Below, piece after piece: positions 44,504-53,573 of a stretch of DNA of 64,000 nucleotides; positions within the stretch are counted from its first letter, which is position 1, and each line of letters starts with the position of its first letter. The DNA comes from Vibrio sp. S17_S38 (GTDB taxonomy: Bacteria > Pseudomonadota > Gammaproteobacteria > Enterobacterales > Vibrionaceae): contig NZ_JAAUWW010000010.1 in the NCBI RefSeq assembly GCF_014694375.1, forward strand, positions 1 to 64,000. Direction: 5' to 3'. Under the pieces are notes generated by a model, which saw nothing but the letters and a program-made list of their open reading frames with translations, did no database searches and was not told where the DNA came from. The position numbers and the translations under genes were made by a program.

Positions 44504-45709
44504 ATGCAACGTAATTTGTTATTTATTTTGATGTCGATGGTGCTGCTGAGTCCATTGGCAATTGATATCTATTTACCGTCTTTACCTACCATGGCGCAAG
44601 ATTTCTCGGTTTCTAATAGCCAAGTGCAATCCACTTTGATTTTGTTCTTATTTGCGATGGGATTAGGGCAAATCATTATTGGGCCATTGGCGGATCGATT
44701 TGGTCGTCGCCCGATTGCTTTATTTGGTCTGGTTTTGTATATCTTAAGCAGTTTATTGGCGGTGCTATCAAAAGAGTTTGAATTATTACAAGTGGCGCGA
44801 GTGCTACAAGGTTTAGCGGCGTGTTCAACCTCTATTGTGGTCTTTAGCGCGGTGCGAGATTGTTACTCGGTTAAAGATGGCGCAAAAATTTATAGCTATT
44901 TGAATGGTGTGATCTGTGTGGTTCCTGCTTTAGCTCCAACCTTAGGCGGCGTATTGGCATTGCATTTTGGTTGGCGTTCAACCTTTGCCTTTATGATGTT
45001 ATACGGCTTGATCATGCTCGTTATTGTATTGTGGAAATTTCCTGAAACACGTCCGGCTAATACAGTTAGTGAAGGGGCTCTATATCGTTGGGCTAGATAT
45101 AAGCCGGTATTAACAGAGCGTCATTTCTTATTTTATGCGGTTTGTTGCATGACAGGTATGGGCGCGATTTTAACCTATGTTTCTTATGCGCCAGTGTGGT
45201 TAATTGGTCAATTAGGTGTGTCCGAGTTGGCTTTTAGTGGTTTGTTTGGCATTAACGCCATTATCAATATTGCAGCATGTTTTGGCGCACCTTGGGTGAT
45301 CAAAAAATTAGGTAATCGCCCAACCGTTATTCTTGCTTTATCGTTGCTAATTGGATCGGCGGCAATGCAATTTTTAGCCCAAGAAATTGGCCCTCAAATG
45401 GGAATGGCTGCCGCTGTTGGCTTTATGTTGCCAATGGCATTACTTTGTATCGGTTTTGCTTTATTGCTTGGCCCTGCTACTAGTATGGCGCTTTCTGCAT
45501 TTGGTGAACGCGCAGGCACCGCAGCAGCAATGCTTGGATTTATTCAGATGAGTGGCGCTTCGTTACTTGCAGGTTTAATTCAGCAAACCTCATTGACAGC
45601 GCCATTTGCCGTGATCACAGTCATGGGTGGTGGGGCAATCATTTTGCTCGCTATTATGTCGATGAAAAGAATGAATGCATGGCACGTTGATCCATGTTTC
45701 TCTGAATAA
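44504..45709 (+). CDS. Bcr/CflA-family MFS drug exporter
   Basis: A 401-aa transporter with 12 predicted hydrophobic segments. LAIDIYLPSLPTMAQDF and GQIIIGPLADRFGRRPIALFG (motif A) are the Bcr/CflA hallmarks. The start at 44504 is used because the 10 residues from an upstream TTG match no family. Expression is probably controlled by the divergent LysR protein. The substrate is unknown. Confidence 0.93.
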   Translation: MQRNLLFILMSMVLLSPLAIDIYLPSLPTMAQDFSVSNSQVQSTLILFLFAMGLGQIIIGPLADRFGRRPIALFGLVLYILSSLLAVLSKEFELLQVARVLQGLAACSTSIVVFSAVRDCYSVKDGAKIYSYLNGVICVVPALAPTLGGVLALHFGWRSTFAFMMLYGLIMLVIVLWKFPETRPANTVSEGALYRWARYKPVLTERHFLFYAVCCMTGMGAILTYVSYAPVWLIGQLGVSELAFSGLFGINAIINIAACFGAPWVIKKLGNRPTVILALSLLIGSAAMQFLAQEIGPQMGMAAAVGFMLPMALLCIGFALLLGPATSMALSAFGERAGTAAAMLGFIQMSGASLLAGLIQQTSLTAPFAVITVMGGGAIILLAIMSMKRMNAWHVDPCFSE

Positions 45710-45738
45710 CAATCTGCGCTTTAAGCCACTTTCTCCTC

Positions 45739-45777
45739 AAAGCCTAATTTCTATATTTATATAAGTTAGGCTTTTTT
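45739..45777 (+). terminator. Terminator after MFS gene
   Basis: AAAGCCTAA (45739-45747) pairs with TTAGGCTT (45766-45773), followed by T-run. Confidence 0.85.
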
Positions 45778-45895
45778 GATCGTCATAATAAATTTGTCAT
45801 TTTTATGTAGCAATAAATTCATATTTTTTCTTCATAGTATTCATCACCTTCCATGATGGAAGCCATATTTAATACTATTAAACATAGGGAAAAAG

Positions 45896-46894
45896 ATGAA
45901 ATTTATAAGGACGAGCTTTACTACTGTTATATTTTTATCAGGCTTAACACTAGCCCCATCTGCATTAGCCTTAAATATTGTATTAACCAATGATGACAGC
46001 TGGGATACACAGAATATTAAAAATATGAAATCAGCCTTAGAAGCTGCAGGACATGATGTGATTATGTCTGCACCTTGCGGCCCTCAAAGTGGTAAAGGCG
46101 GTTCAATGGTGATGATGAAAGCCGTTACTGTGAACGAAAGAGGTACGGATGAGTTTTGTGTCGGTGATACGGATACAACAAAAATATATGAAGATTATGT
46201 AGAAGGCACGCCTGTCATGGCGGCTCTATATGGTATTGATGTCGCGGCTCAGAAAAAATGGGGTACGAAGCCGGATCTTGTTATTTCAGGGCCAAATGAA
46301 GGAAATAACCTTGGTTATATGAACAATAATTCAGGGACATTAGGCGCAGCGATGATTTCTCTTTCTCGTGGGGTGCCTGCCATTGCTGTTAGTGGTGGTA
46401 TGAGTACCGCTAGCGATGATGAACAATCAAAATTATCGGCTCAAGTGGTTGTTGATATCGTTACCCAGTTAGTGAATACGCAAAAACCAGATCAACCTTT
46501 ATTGCCTGCTTATACTGGTTTAAACGTAAACACACCAGAAGATATGAAAACAAACTTAGGTTATAAATATACTGATGTTGGCTGGAATAGTGGTGGCACA
46601 GAATTAACATTTTCAAGTGATCTCGGCGCTGACTCTCTCTTTTCTGGTTATGCGATTGGTTCAATGGTGTCTGCGGGTATGACCCAAGAGCAAGCAGAAT
46701 CGGCTTTTCATGCAGGTTTTGATGGAAAAATAGGGCTTTCTGCCTCAATGGGAGATGCAGGGGATAGTGATGATAATTCTGAGGGTGTAGCCGTTCAACA
46801 AGGTTATATTACTATCAGTACTATTGATGGGAATATACAAGCATCAAGAGCGAAAGTAGCCTTAACTGAGCAACGCCTCGTTGGCTTAAAATAG
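45896..46894 (+). CDS. Exported SurE-like 5'/3'-nucleotidase family protein
   Basis: A 332-aa protein with a signal peptide (cleavage after APSALA near residue 25), followed by a SurE fold. ALNIVLTNDDSW carries the two metal-binding Asp residues, and MSAPCGPQSGKGGSM and LVISGPNEGNNLG supply further metal ligands (Ser and Asn). Classical SurE is cytoplasmic, so export is unusual; it resembles secreted acid-phosphatase-type SurE proteins. A C-terminal extension of about 80 residues follows the core. It forms a two-gene unit with the lipoprotein 8 bp downstream. Confidence 0.85.
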   Translation: MKFIRTSFTTVIFLSGLTLAPSALALNIVLTNDDSWDTQNIKNMKSALEAAGHDVIMSAPCGPQSGKGGSMVMMKAVTVNERGTDEFCVGDTDTTKIYEDYVEGTPVMAALYGIDVAAQKKWGTKPDLVISGPNEGNNLGYMNNNSGTLGAAMISLSRGVPAIAVSGGMSTASDDEQSKLSAQVVVDIVTQLVNTQKPDQPLLPAYTGLNVNTPEDMKTNLGYKYTDVGWNSGGTELTFSSDLGADSLFSGYAIGSMVSAGMTQEQAESAFHAGFDGKIGLSASMGDAGDSDDNSEGVAVQQGYITISTIDGNIQASRAKVALTEQRLVGLK

Positions 46895-46902
46895 GAGGGA
46901 TT

Positions 46903-47562
46903 ATGAAGAATTCTTCTATTATTAGCCTGATTGGATTAGGTTCGCTATTTCTTCTTATTGGATGTAATAGCTCCAATGAGACAGATCAAACTAAAGTGAA
47001 TAGCGCCGTTTATATGGCGGTTAGCAAAGATGACAACGGTAATCCGATTGAAGTTCAAGTTACTTCAGAGGCGACACAAAATCCGGTGCTGACGTCTTGG
47101 GATGATAGAAATCATCAAGTGACTTATGCAGGTAATCGGAAAAATTCTGGCGAGATTGAATTTTCTGCTATTCAGTATTCATGTACGCCTAGTGGTTTAA
47201 ATTTGCAGTGTGGTACGCCAGTAGGGGAAATATTACTAAAGCAGAAAACTTTAGAGATACAAAAATTAAGTGATTATCAAGGGCAGTATCAAGCTTTATG
47301 GAACAACAATTTATACACGATGATGGTTACTAATGAAGGGAAGGTAGAGATCCAAGGAGCTAGCTGTACTAGTTTTGGTTTATTTAGCCAGTCTAATGAT
47401 GTCGAGCATCTTATCGATTTTGATATCACAGAAGATAACTGTGGTATGCAATCGCTTAGAGCTTATGCAAGACTATATATCGAGAATAATGAACTCTATA
47501 GTATTGAATTATTAAATTCTAACCAAGATTTCCCTTCTATATGGATTAAGACCCGTAGTTGA
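46903..47562 (+). CDS. Lipoprotein of unknown function
   Basis: A 219-aa protein with a signal peptide and lipobox LLIGC (Cys at residue 21). The mature part is mostly beta-strand-like with four more Cys residues, in SCTPSGLNLQC, ASCTSFG and EDNCGM, that could form two disulfides. No family recognised. AGGAGG precedes the ATG 8 bp after the SurE-like gene, so both exported products are probably made together. Confidence 0.8.
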   Translation: MKNSSIISLIGLGSLFLLIGCNSSNETDQTKVNSAVYMAVSKDDNGNPIEVQVTSEATQNPVLTSWDDRNHQVTYAGNRKNSGEIEFSAIQYSCTPSGLNLQCGTPVGEILLKQKTLEIQKLSDYQGQYQALWNNNLYTMMVTNEGKVEIQGASCTSFGLFSQSNDVEHLIDFDITEDNCGMQSLRAYARLYIENNELYSIELLNSNQDFPSIWIKTRS

Positions 47563-47634
47563 TTTATAGATTAGCTCAACGTTAACGGTGCTGGATGATG
47601 TTTTTATCTTGTACTCTCTTATGTCGTTGACTTT

Positions 47635-47672
47635 AGCCTGATTTCGGTACTTCATCGGAGTCAGGCTTTTTT
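47635..47672 (+). terminator. Terminator after the lipoprotein gene
   Basis: AGCCTGA (47635-47641) pairs with TCAGGCT (47661-47667), followed by TTTTT. Confidence 0.8.
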
Positions 47673-47817
47673 AATTTAGATAAACAGATTGAATGTTTTT
47701 CATACGCATAAGCGATTTATTTAATTATTACTTGAGATGTGTTGAAGGATAATAATAATGTATACCATTGCTATTTAAAATTAGGTGCGATTTAAAATCA
47801 AGCCCAAAGGGACCACT

Positions 47818-48810
47818 ATGAAAATCTCAATGTTCAGTACCAAATCTTATGATGAAGCCTCGTTTCTTAAAGTGAACCAAAAGTATGGATTTGAATGCCA
47901 TTTTTATAATTTTCAGCTGGATGTAAAAACCGCGTCTATTGCTGAAGATTCTCAAGTAATTTGTGCCTTTGTGAATGATGATTTAAGCCGGTCGGTATTG
48001 GAGAAATTAGCATCGCAAGGTACTCAGTTGATCGCAATGCGATGTGCGGGGTTTGACCGAGTAGATTTAGATGCAGCAAAAGAGCTTGGGATCCAAGTGG
48101 TTCGCGTTCCTTCTTATTCACCAGAAGCCATCGCTGAGCATGCCGTTGGTATGATGATGTGCTTAAATCGCCGCTTTCATAAAGCCTACCAACGAACTCG
48201 TGATGCCAATTTCTCATTAGAAGGATTAACGGGTTTTAATTTTCACGGTAAAACCGTTGGTGTTATTGGTTCTGGGAAAATAGGGCTTGCGACAATGCGT
48301 ATCCTAAAAGGTTTGGGCATGAATATTCTTTGTTCCGATCCATATCCAAGTGATGCCGCGATTGAATTAGGGGCGACCTATACGGACTTAGATGAAATTT
48401 ATCGCCAGTCCGATGTGATTACGCTTCATTGTCCTTTAACGAAAGACAATCAGCGATTATTGAACGCAGAGTCATTCAGTAAAATGAAAGATCATGTAAT
48501 GATTATTAACACTAGTCGTGGTGGCTTATTGGATTCTGGTGATGCAATTGAAGCGCTGAAGAGCGGTAAGATAGGCTCGCTTGGTTTAGATGTTTATGAC
48601 AATGAGAAAGAATTATTCTTCCAAGATAAATCTAATGACATTATTACCGATGATATTTTCCGCCGTTTATCGGCCTGTCATAATGTGTTGTTCACGGGAC
48701 ATCAGGCATTCTTAACCCAAGAAGCGTTATCTAATATTGCAGAAACAACGTTGAATAACGTGAGCGAATTTTCAAAACATGCTTTGTCTGGTAATGAACT
48801 GATAATTTAG
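47818..48810 (+). CDS. ldhA: D-lactate dehydrogenase (fermentative)
   Basis: The 330-aa NAD-dependent enzyme reduces pyruvate to D-lactate. It follows E. coli LdhA (329 aa): MKISMFSTKSYDE, AMRCAGFDRVDLDAAKELG, RRFHKAYQRTRDANFSLEGL, the Rossmann GSGKIGLATMRIL, catalytic Arg in NTSRGGLLD, Glu in DVYDNEKE and His in FTGHQAFLT. The start at 47818 is preferred over an in-frame ATG at 47785 since it matches the family N-terminus and has AAGGGA upstream. Three small genes follow closely. Confidence 0.97.
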   Translation: MKISMFSTKSYDEASFLKVNQKYGFECHFYNFQLDVKTASIAEDSQVICAFVNDDLSRSVLEKLASQGTQLIAMRCAGFDRVDLDAAKELGIQVVRVPSYSPEAIAEHAVGMMMCLNRRFHKAYQRTRDANFSLEGLTGFNFHGKTVGVIGSGKIGLATMRILKGLGMNILCSDPYPSDAAIELGATYTDLDEIYRQSDVITLHCPLTKDNQRLLNAESFSKMKDHVMIINTSRGGLLDSGDAIEALKSGKIGSLGLDVYDNEKELFFQDKSNDIITDDIFRRLSACHNVLFTGHQAFLTQEALSNIAETTLNNVSEFSKHALSGNELII

Positions 48811-48819
48811 GAGAGGAGA

Positions 48820-49068
48820 ATGGTAGCGAATTGGTATCGTAAAAATTTAGGTGACGCCTTAATGGTAGAACCTAACATTGCCTTATTAAAAGAGGAGTGC
48901 CAATCCTTAGGTGAACCTTTCGTTGCTTATTATCGCCATGAGTCACTCAGTGGGTTACACTGTGACTTTATTGTGTACTTCCCACCAGAGAGTTCAACTC
49001 TTGCCATACGAGTAAAAGCTCAAGCCTGTGATGCGCCTGATCAGCACGACTTATCGAGACTTATTTAA
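48820..49068 (+). CDS. Small protein downstream of ldhA
   Basis: An 82-aa protein of unknown function without signal peptide or membrane segment. Strong AGGAGAGGAG ribosome site and 9-bp distance from ldhA argue for a real, co-transcribed gene. The sequence has VANWYRKNLGDALMV and a C-terminal part with two Cys. I do not recognise a family. Confidence 0.7.
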   Translation: MVANWYRKNLGDALMVEPNIALLKEECQSLGEPFVAYYRHESLSGLHCDFIVYFPPESSTLAIRVKAQACDAPDQHDLSRLI

Positions 49069-49089
49069 CGTAAATAATATGGAGAGCTT

Positions 49090-49503
49090 ATGACGATTGA
49101 ATACAAGGTAAATCACCCTATTACTGCGAGAGAGTTTATTGATTTATTAAAACAAACCACTTTGGGTGTACGCAGGCCAATTGAAAATATTGTTGCTATT
49201 CAGGCTATGCTTGATCATGCCAATTTAACCGTGACCGCATGGCAAGGCGATGAGCTGGTCGGAATATCTCGTTCTGTAACGGATTTTTATTTTTGTTGTT
49301 ATTTATCGGATTTAGCCGTTTCTGAAAATATTCAAGCGAAAGGCATTGGCAAAGAGCTAATTAAGCGGACATTTTTACAGTTAAACTCAGGCTGTAAATT
49401 GAATTTATTAGCTGCACCTCAAGCAGTTGATTATTATCCTCATATTGGTTTAGAAAGACACGATAGTGCGTGGATCTTATCAGACCTTAAACAATTGGAT
49501 TAA
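49090..49503 (+). CDS. GNAT-family acetyltransferase
   Basis: A 137-aa GNAT protein. The acetyl-CoA site reads VSENIQAKGIGKELIKRTF (QxxGxG/A type) after the strand FCCYLSDLAV. Its substrate is unknown. It lies 21 bp after the preceding small gene and 11 bp before the DUF1294 gene, so it belongs to the same gene string as ldhA. Confidence 0.9.
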   Translation: MTIEYKVNHPITAREFIDLLKQTTLGVRRPIENIVAIQAMLDHANLTVTAWQGDELVGISRSVTDFYFCCYLSDLAVSENIQAKGIGKELIKRTFLQLNSGCKLNLLAAPQAVDYYPHIGLERHDSAWILSDLKQLD

Positions 49504-49514
49504 GAAATAGCATT

Positions 49515-49799
49515 ATGATCACCTTAAAAATGGGTTTGTTATATTGTTTTGTGATGAGCTTTGTAACCTTTGTTCTTTACTGGAAAGATAAGCGTGCAGC
49601 AAAAAATGATCAATGGCGTACACCTGAAAAAACGTTGCAACTTTTAGCTTTAGCGGGCGGTTGGCCAGGAGCATTAATCGCACAAAAACTATTACGACAT
49701 AAAACTCGCAAGTTTAGTTTTCAAGTGATTTTTTGGTTGATGGTCGTGCTAAATTGCATCGGAAGTATTTGGATCCAGAACCCTAATTTTTTCCGTTAA
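49515..49799 (+). CDS. DUF1294 membrane protein
   Basis: A 94-aa protein of the DUF1294 family: an N-terminal membrane helix, VLYWKDKRAAKNDQWRTPEKTLQLLALAGGWPGALIAQKLLRHKTRKFSFQ, then a C-terminal membrane helix. DUF1294 occurs alone or fused to cold-shock domains; the function is unknown. It is last in the string of small genes after ldhA. Confidence 0.88.
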   Translation: MITLKMGLLYCFVMSFVTFVLYWKDKRAAKNDQWRTPEKTLQLLALAGGWPGALIAQKLLRHKTRKFSFQVIFWLMVVLNCIGSIWIQNPNFFR

Positions 49800-49860
49800 T
49801 ACAAGTCTCATGAATGCAAAGGCTGAAGAGGATAAATATTCAAAACATGAGTGCAGGAAT

Positions 49861-49897
49861 AAAATAGTCAATATAGATTGTTGTTATTGACTATTTT
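49861..49897. terminator. AT-rich hairpin after the DUF1294 gene
   Basis: AAAATAGTCAATA (49861-49873) and TATTGACTATTTT (49885-49897) form a perfect 13-bp stem with an 11-base loop. The stem itself ends in T4; it probably terminates the ldhA-DUF1294 gene string. Confidence 0.6.
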
Positions 49898-50037
49898 ATC
49901 GACTATTCCTTCATAAGCGATATTTTGTTATAATCCCCCTCAATATATCAACACCACTTTCGGTGCCATTCATATATACCCACTAAATGGGTTTCCAGTT
50001 AAGGATGACGGAACACAAAACAAGGTGTCTCCATCTC

Positions 50038-50613
50038 ATGAACATGACGCAATCAAATCAAAGTATCAACACTACTCAAAATGTGACTCTTCAATCGAAC
50101 ACCAATATTAGCGATACACAAATCTTAGAAATCCCCGATGAAGTTTGGCCTCAAATCGAACAAATCCAAGAAGTCGCTTATCGAGATGATCTAGCCGAAG
50201 ATATTGATATTCTTAAAATTAAATCTGATGTATCACCTGAAACGTGTTTTGTGTGTATGGATGATGATGAACAAGTATTAGGTTATGTATTAGCGCATCC
50301 TTGGGAAAGTGAAGAGCCTCCGCACATTAACCAAGATATTTCTGATCGCAAAGAAGTAGTGTCTGTAGAAGATGCATCAACTTTGTATATTCATGATTTA
50401 GCCATTAATCCTGATGCTCGAGGCGCAGGGATTGCTCAAGCATTAATTGAGAATCTACTAATGCATGCCGATGCTTTGAATATTAATAGAATTTCTTTAG
50501 TCGCAGTACAAGGTATGGCTAGCTTTTGGGCGAAATATGGTTTTAAATCAGTAAAGTCAGACTGTACTGATAGCTATGGCGATGATGCTCAATTAATGGT
50601 TAACCAACTTTAA
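50038..50613 (+). CDS. GNAT-family acetyltransferase (second)
   Basis: A GNAT protein of about 191 aa. LYIHDLAINPDARGAGIAQALIENLL is the acetyl-CoA-binding block, followed by ISLVAVQGMASFWAKYGF, typical of RimI-like small-molecule acetyltransferases. The start is uncertain: the open frame begins at 49987 and other ATGs lie at 50005, 50038 and 50044. 50038 is chosen because AAGG lies at reasonable distance; the first 30 residues are Gln/Asn/Thr-rich and probably disordered. Confidence 0.85.
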   Translation: MNMTQSNQSINTTQNVTLQSNTNISDTQILEIPDEVWPQIEQIQEVAYRDDLAEDIDILKIKSDVSPETCFVCMDDDEQVLGYVLAHPWESEEPPHINQDISDRKEVVSVEDASTLYIHDLAINPDARGAGIAQALIENLLMHADALNINRISLVAVQGMASFWAKYGFKSVKSDCTDSYGDDAQLMVNQL

Positions 50614-50700
50614 TACCTACTTTCAAGTCAGTTGGGTAATTGTTGAATATATTATGAGTATCATTTTCATTTTCTAATGTAGAGAAAGGAAAGAGGTACT

Positions 50701-51540
50701 ATGAATTCTACTTACCCAATGATTTCTCCCACTTGGTTGTTTGATCACTTTTCTGATGACAATCTTATTCTTCTAGATGCCACGGTTGAACACTCTGTTG
50801 TTGGTGAACAACTAAACGGGCCTCGTAATTACCTTCCTAATTCGCAAGCTTTTGATATTGAAAAAGTGTTTGTGGATCTTACATCGTCACTGCCTAACAC
50901 CATGCCTAGCACTGATAAGTTTTCTCAAGAAGCCAAAAACTTGGGAATAAACGATGACAGTATTATTGTCATGTACGATGAACGAGGCTTATATTCTGCA
51001 CCTCGAGCATGGTGGATGTTTAAATGCATGGGCCATGAGCATGTGTATGTTCTTAATGGTGGCGTTAAAGCTTGGCAAGCGATGGGATATCCGTTAAGCG
51101 ATACTCTTGGTATTGATCTTTATGCTCAAGGTAACTTTGTTGCTCGCTATCAAGCGGATAAAGTCTACAGCGCTCAAGATGTTTTAGCCGCAATTGATAT
51201 ACCCAATACTATGATTGTGGATGTACGCGGAGAAGGACGATTTAACGGCACGGTGCAAGAACCACGTGAAGGCATGCGTTCAGGACATATTCCATCGTCG
51301 ATTAATTTACCTTTCAGTAAAGTCTTAGCTGGACATCAATATCTGCCAAATGAAGAACTTGTGGCGTTATTGAAGCAATATCAGTTTGATCAAGCCGAAA
51401 AGTTGGTCTTTAGCTGTGGTTCAGGTTTAACTGCTTGTATAGTGTTGTTGGCAGCTTATTGCGCTGGTTATACCAATATGGCGGTCTACGATGGATCGTG
51501 GAGTGAGTGGGGCGCAGATCATACGCTTCCAATTGAATAG
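50701..51540 (+). CDS. sseA: 3-mercaptopyruvate/thiosulfate sulfurtransferase
   Basis: A 279-aa protein with two rhodanese domains. The C-terminal active site FSCGSGLTACIV has the catalytic Cys at residue 239 in a CGSGLTA loop, which favours 3-mercaptopyruvate over thiosulfate. GPRNYLPNSQAFDIEKV and REGMRSGHIPSSINLPF are other hallmarks. AGGAAAGAGG precedes the ATG. It is 8 bp upstream of a GFA-family gene and may be co-transcribed. Confidence 0.93.
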   Translation: MNSTYPMISPTWLFDHFSDDNLILLDATVEHSVVGEQLNGPRNYLPNSQAFDIEKVFVDLTSSLPNTMPSTDKFSQEAKNLGINDDSIIVMYDERGLYSAPRAWWMFKCMGHEHVYVLNGGVKAWQAMGYPLSDTLGIDLYAQGNFVARYQADKVYSAQDVLAAIDIPNTMIVDVRGEGRFNGTVQEPREGMRSGHIPSSINLPFSKVLAGHQYLPNEELVALLKQYQFDQAEKLVFSCGSGLTACIVLLAAYCAGYTNMAVYDGSWSEWGADHTLPIE

Positions 51541-51548
51541 GAAATATT

Positions 51549-51980
51549 ATGACGAATGAATTGATAAAATCAGTGTACCCAGTAAAAGGACAATGTCAGT
51601 GTGGACAAGTTAAGTTCTCATTGAATGCCGCCCCAAAGTTGATCATTGCATGTCATTGTAAAGACTGCCAAAAATTATCAACAAGTGCATTTAGCATCAC
51701 GGCGATAGTGGATGAGCATGATATTGATATTACTGGAGATCTACACGAAAACTCACGTGTTGCCGCCAGTGGTAATCTGAATGTAGGTAAATTTTGCCCA
51801 GGATGTGGCAATCGTATTTACCACATTAACCCTGCCGCGCCTGAAATGATCAAATTTAAAGCAATAAGCAGTTTAGCTGACACCAGTATGATTGTGCCGA
51901 ATATGCATGTTTGGACCAGTGAGAAGCAAGCTTGGATCACCATTCCTGATGATGTACAGCAGTTCGAAAAACAGCGTTAA
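51549..51980 (+). CDS. GFA-family (glutathione-dependent formaldehyde-activating-like) protein
   Basis: A 143-aa zinc protein of the GFA/CENP-V family. Metal-binding cysteines are seen in GQCQCGQVKFSL, CHCKDCQKLSTSAFSI and FCPGCGNRIY. Most members are uncharacterised and the link to formaldehyde is not general. It follows sseA by 8 bp, suggesting a shared sulfur or thiol role, which is inference only. Confidence 0.9.
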   Translation: MTNELIKSVYPVKGQCQCGQVKFSLNAAPKLIIACHCKDCQKLSTSAFSITAIVDEHDIDITGDLHENSRVAASGNLNVGKFCPGCGNRIYHINPAAPEMIKFKAISSLADTSMIVPNMHVWTSEKQAWITIPDDVQQFEKQR

Positions 51981-52101
51981 ATGATACAAATAAAAATCTT
52001 AATGATTGAGACACTTGCATAACCGCTTATTTAGCTCAACACTGAAGCCATCGACTTTTAATTTTTATTCTTATTGCGAGAATAGCAAAAAGGAAAATAC
52101 G

Positions 52102-53535
52102 ATGGCTTCTTCAATTCCAAATAATTCAATTGACACTAATTTCCGGCTCGAGCACGACAGCATGGGTGAGGTGAGTGTCCCTAAAAATGCCTTGTTCCAA
52201 GCGCAAACTCAACGCGCGATCAATAACTTCCCAATGAGTGATTTAAGGCTACCTTTTCGTTTTATTCAATCTATTGTATTAATTAAGCAAGCGGCTTCGG
52301 TCGTAAACCTAGGCCTAAAATTATTAGACTCAGAGCAAGCTCAAGCGATAGAGGTTGCCTGTGCCATACTTATCGAAGGTGAACACTCTGATCAGTTTCC
52401 CATTGATGTGTTCCAAACGGGCTCCGGCACCAGCACCAATATGAATGTGAATGAAGTCATAGCAACTTTGGCGAATAACCATTTGGGTGAAGATTTAAAT
52501 GATAAGCAACGAGTTCATCCCAATGATCACGTTAATATGAGTCAAAGTAGCAATGATGTGATCCCAACTGCAATTCAATTAAGTTGTTTAGTCGCTATCC
52601 ATCACCAACTGCTTCCGAGTATGTCCCATCTGATTGATACGTTAGAGAAAAAAGCCTTACAAACTGACAGCATTGTAAAAACTGGCCGGACGCATTTAAT
52701 GGATGCCATGCCAGTGACATTTGGGCAGGAATTACGAGGTTGGAAAGCTCAAATTCAACGAGCGCAACAACGTATTGAAGATTCACTGCCTGAGCTGAAA
52801 AGTTTAGCGCAAGGAGGCACAGCGGTAGGAACGGGTATAAATGCGCCTGAGAAATTTGCGCACAACATAGCTGAGCAATTAAGTGAAATGACTGGGCTAA
52901 ATCTGCATGCTAGTGATAATCCATTTTATAACTTGAGTTGCCAAGACAGCAGTGTCGCTCTTTCAGGTGAGTTAAAAAGTTATGCGGTTGCTTTAATGAA
53001 AATAGCCAATGATTTACGTTGGATGAACTCTGGCCCACTCGCTGGAATTGGTGAAATTGAATTGCCAGCTTTGCAACCGGGCTCATCGATCATGCCGGGT
53101 AAAGTGAATCCTGTTATTCCTGAAGCCGTTGCGATGGCGGCTGCACAAGTGATGGGCAATGACACAACGATTACGGTAGCAGGGCAATCTGGAAGCTTTC
53201 AATTAAATGTGATGCTACCGGTTATTGCGTATAACCTGTTACAAAGCATTGAATTATTAACAAATAGCTCTCTTTTATTGGCAGATAAAGCCATCCAAGG
53301 TTTTACAATTAGACAAGATAATCTAGATAAAGCGTTAGCAAAAAATCCAATCCTGGTGACGGCGCTTAATCCTGTTATTGGTTATGAAAACGCCGCAAAA
53401 ATTGCCAAAAAAGCGTATCAGCAACAGCGGGCTATTTTAGAGGTAGCAGAAGAGGAAACCACATTAAGCCGAGAAGAACTTAAAGAGTTATTAGATCCGA
53501 TGGCTCTTACTCAAGGTGGAGTTTCTCAGCTGTAA
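52102..53535 (+). CDS. fumC: Class II fumarase
   Basis: The 477-aa iron-independent fumarase converts fumarate and malate. RLEHDSMGEVSVP at the start, TGSGTSTNMNVNEVIA, TGRTHLMDAMPVTFGQE and the superfamily signature GSSIMPGKVNPVIPEA are all present. The start at 52102 is used since AAAGGAAA precedes it and residues upstream match no family. E. coli FumC is 467 aa. It converges on the LrgB-like gene with 38 bp between. Confidence 0.95.
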   Translation: MASSIPNNSIDTNFRLEHDSMGEVSVPKNALFQAQTQRAINNFPMSDLRLPFRFIQSIVLIKQAASVVNLGLKLLDSEQAQAIEVACAILIEGEHSDQFPIDVFQTGSGTSTNMNVNEVIATLANNHLGEDLNDKQRVHPNDHVNMSQSSNDVIPTAIQLSCLVAIHHQLLPSMSHLIDTLEKKALQTDSIVKTGRTHLMDAMPVTFGQELRGWKAQIQRAQQRIEDSLPELKSLAQGGTAVGTGINAPEKFAHNIAEQLSEMTGLNLHASDNPFYNLSCQDSSVALSGELKSYAVALMKIANDLRWMNSGPLAGIGEIELPALQPGSSIMPGKVNPVIPEAVAMAAAQVMGNDTTITVAGQSGSFQLNVMLPVIAYNLLQSIELLTNSSLLLADKAIQGFTIRQDNLDKALAKNPILVTALNPVIGYENAAKIAKKAYQQQRAILEVAEEETTLSREELKELLDPMALTQGGVSQL

Positions 53536-53573
53536 ACAGTACATAAGCCGTAAATTTATAAGCTTGGAGCCAA

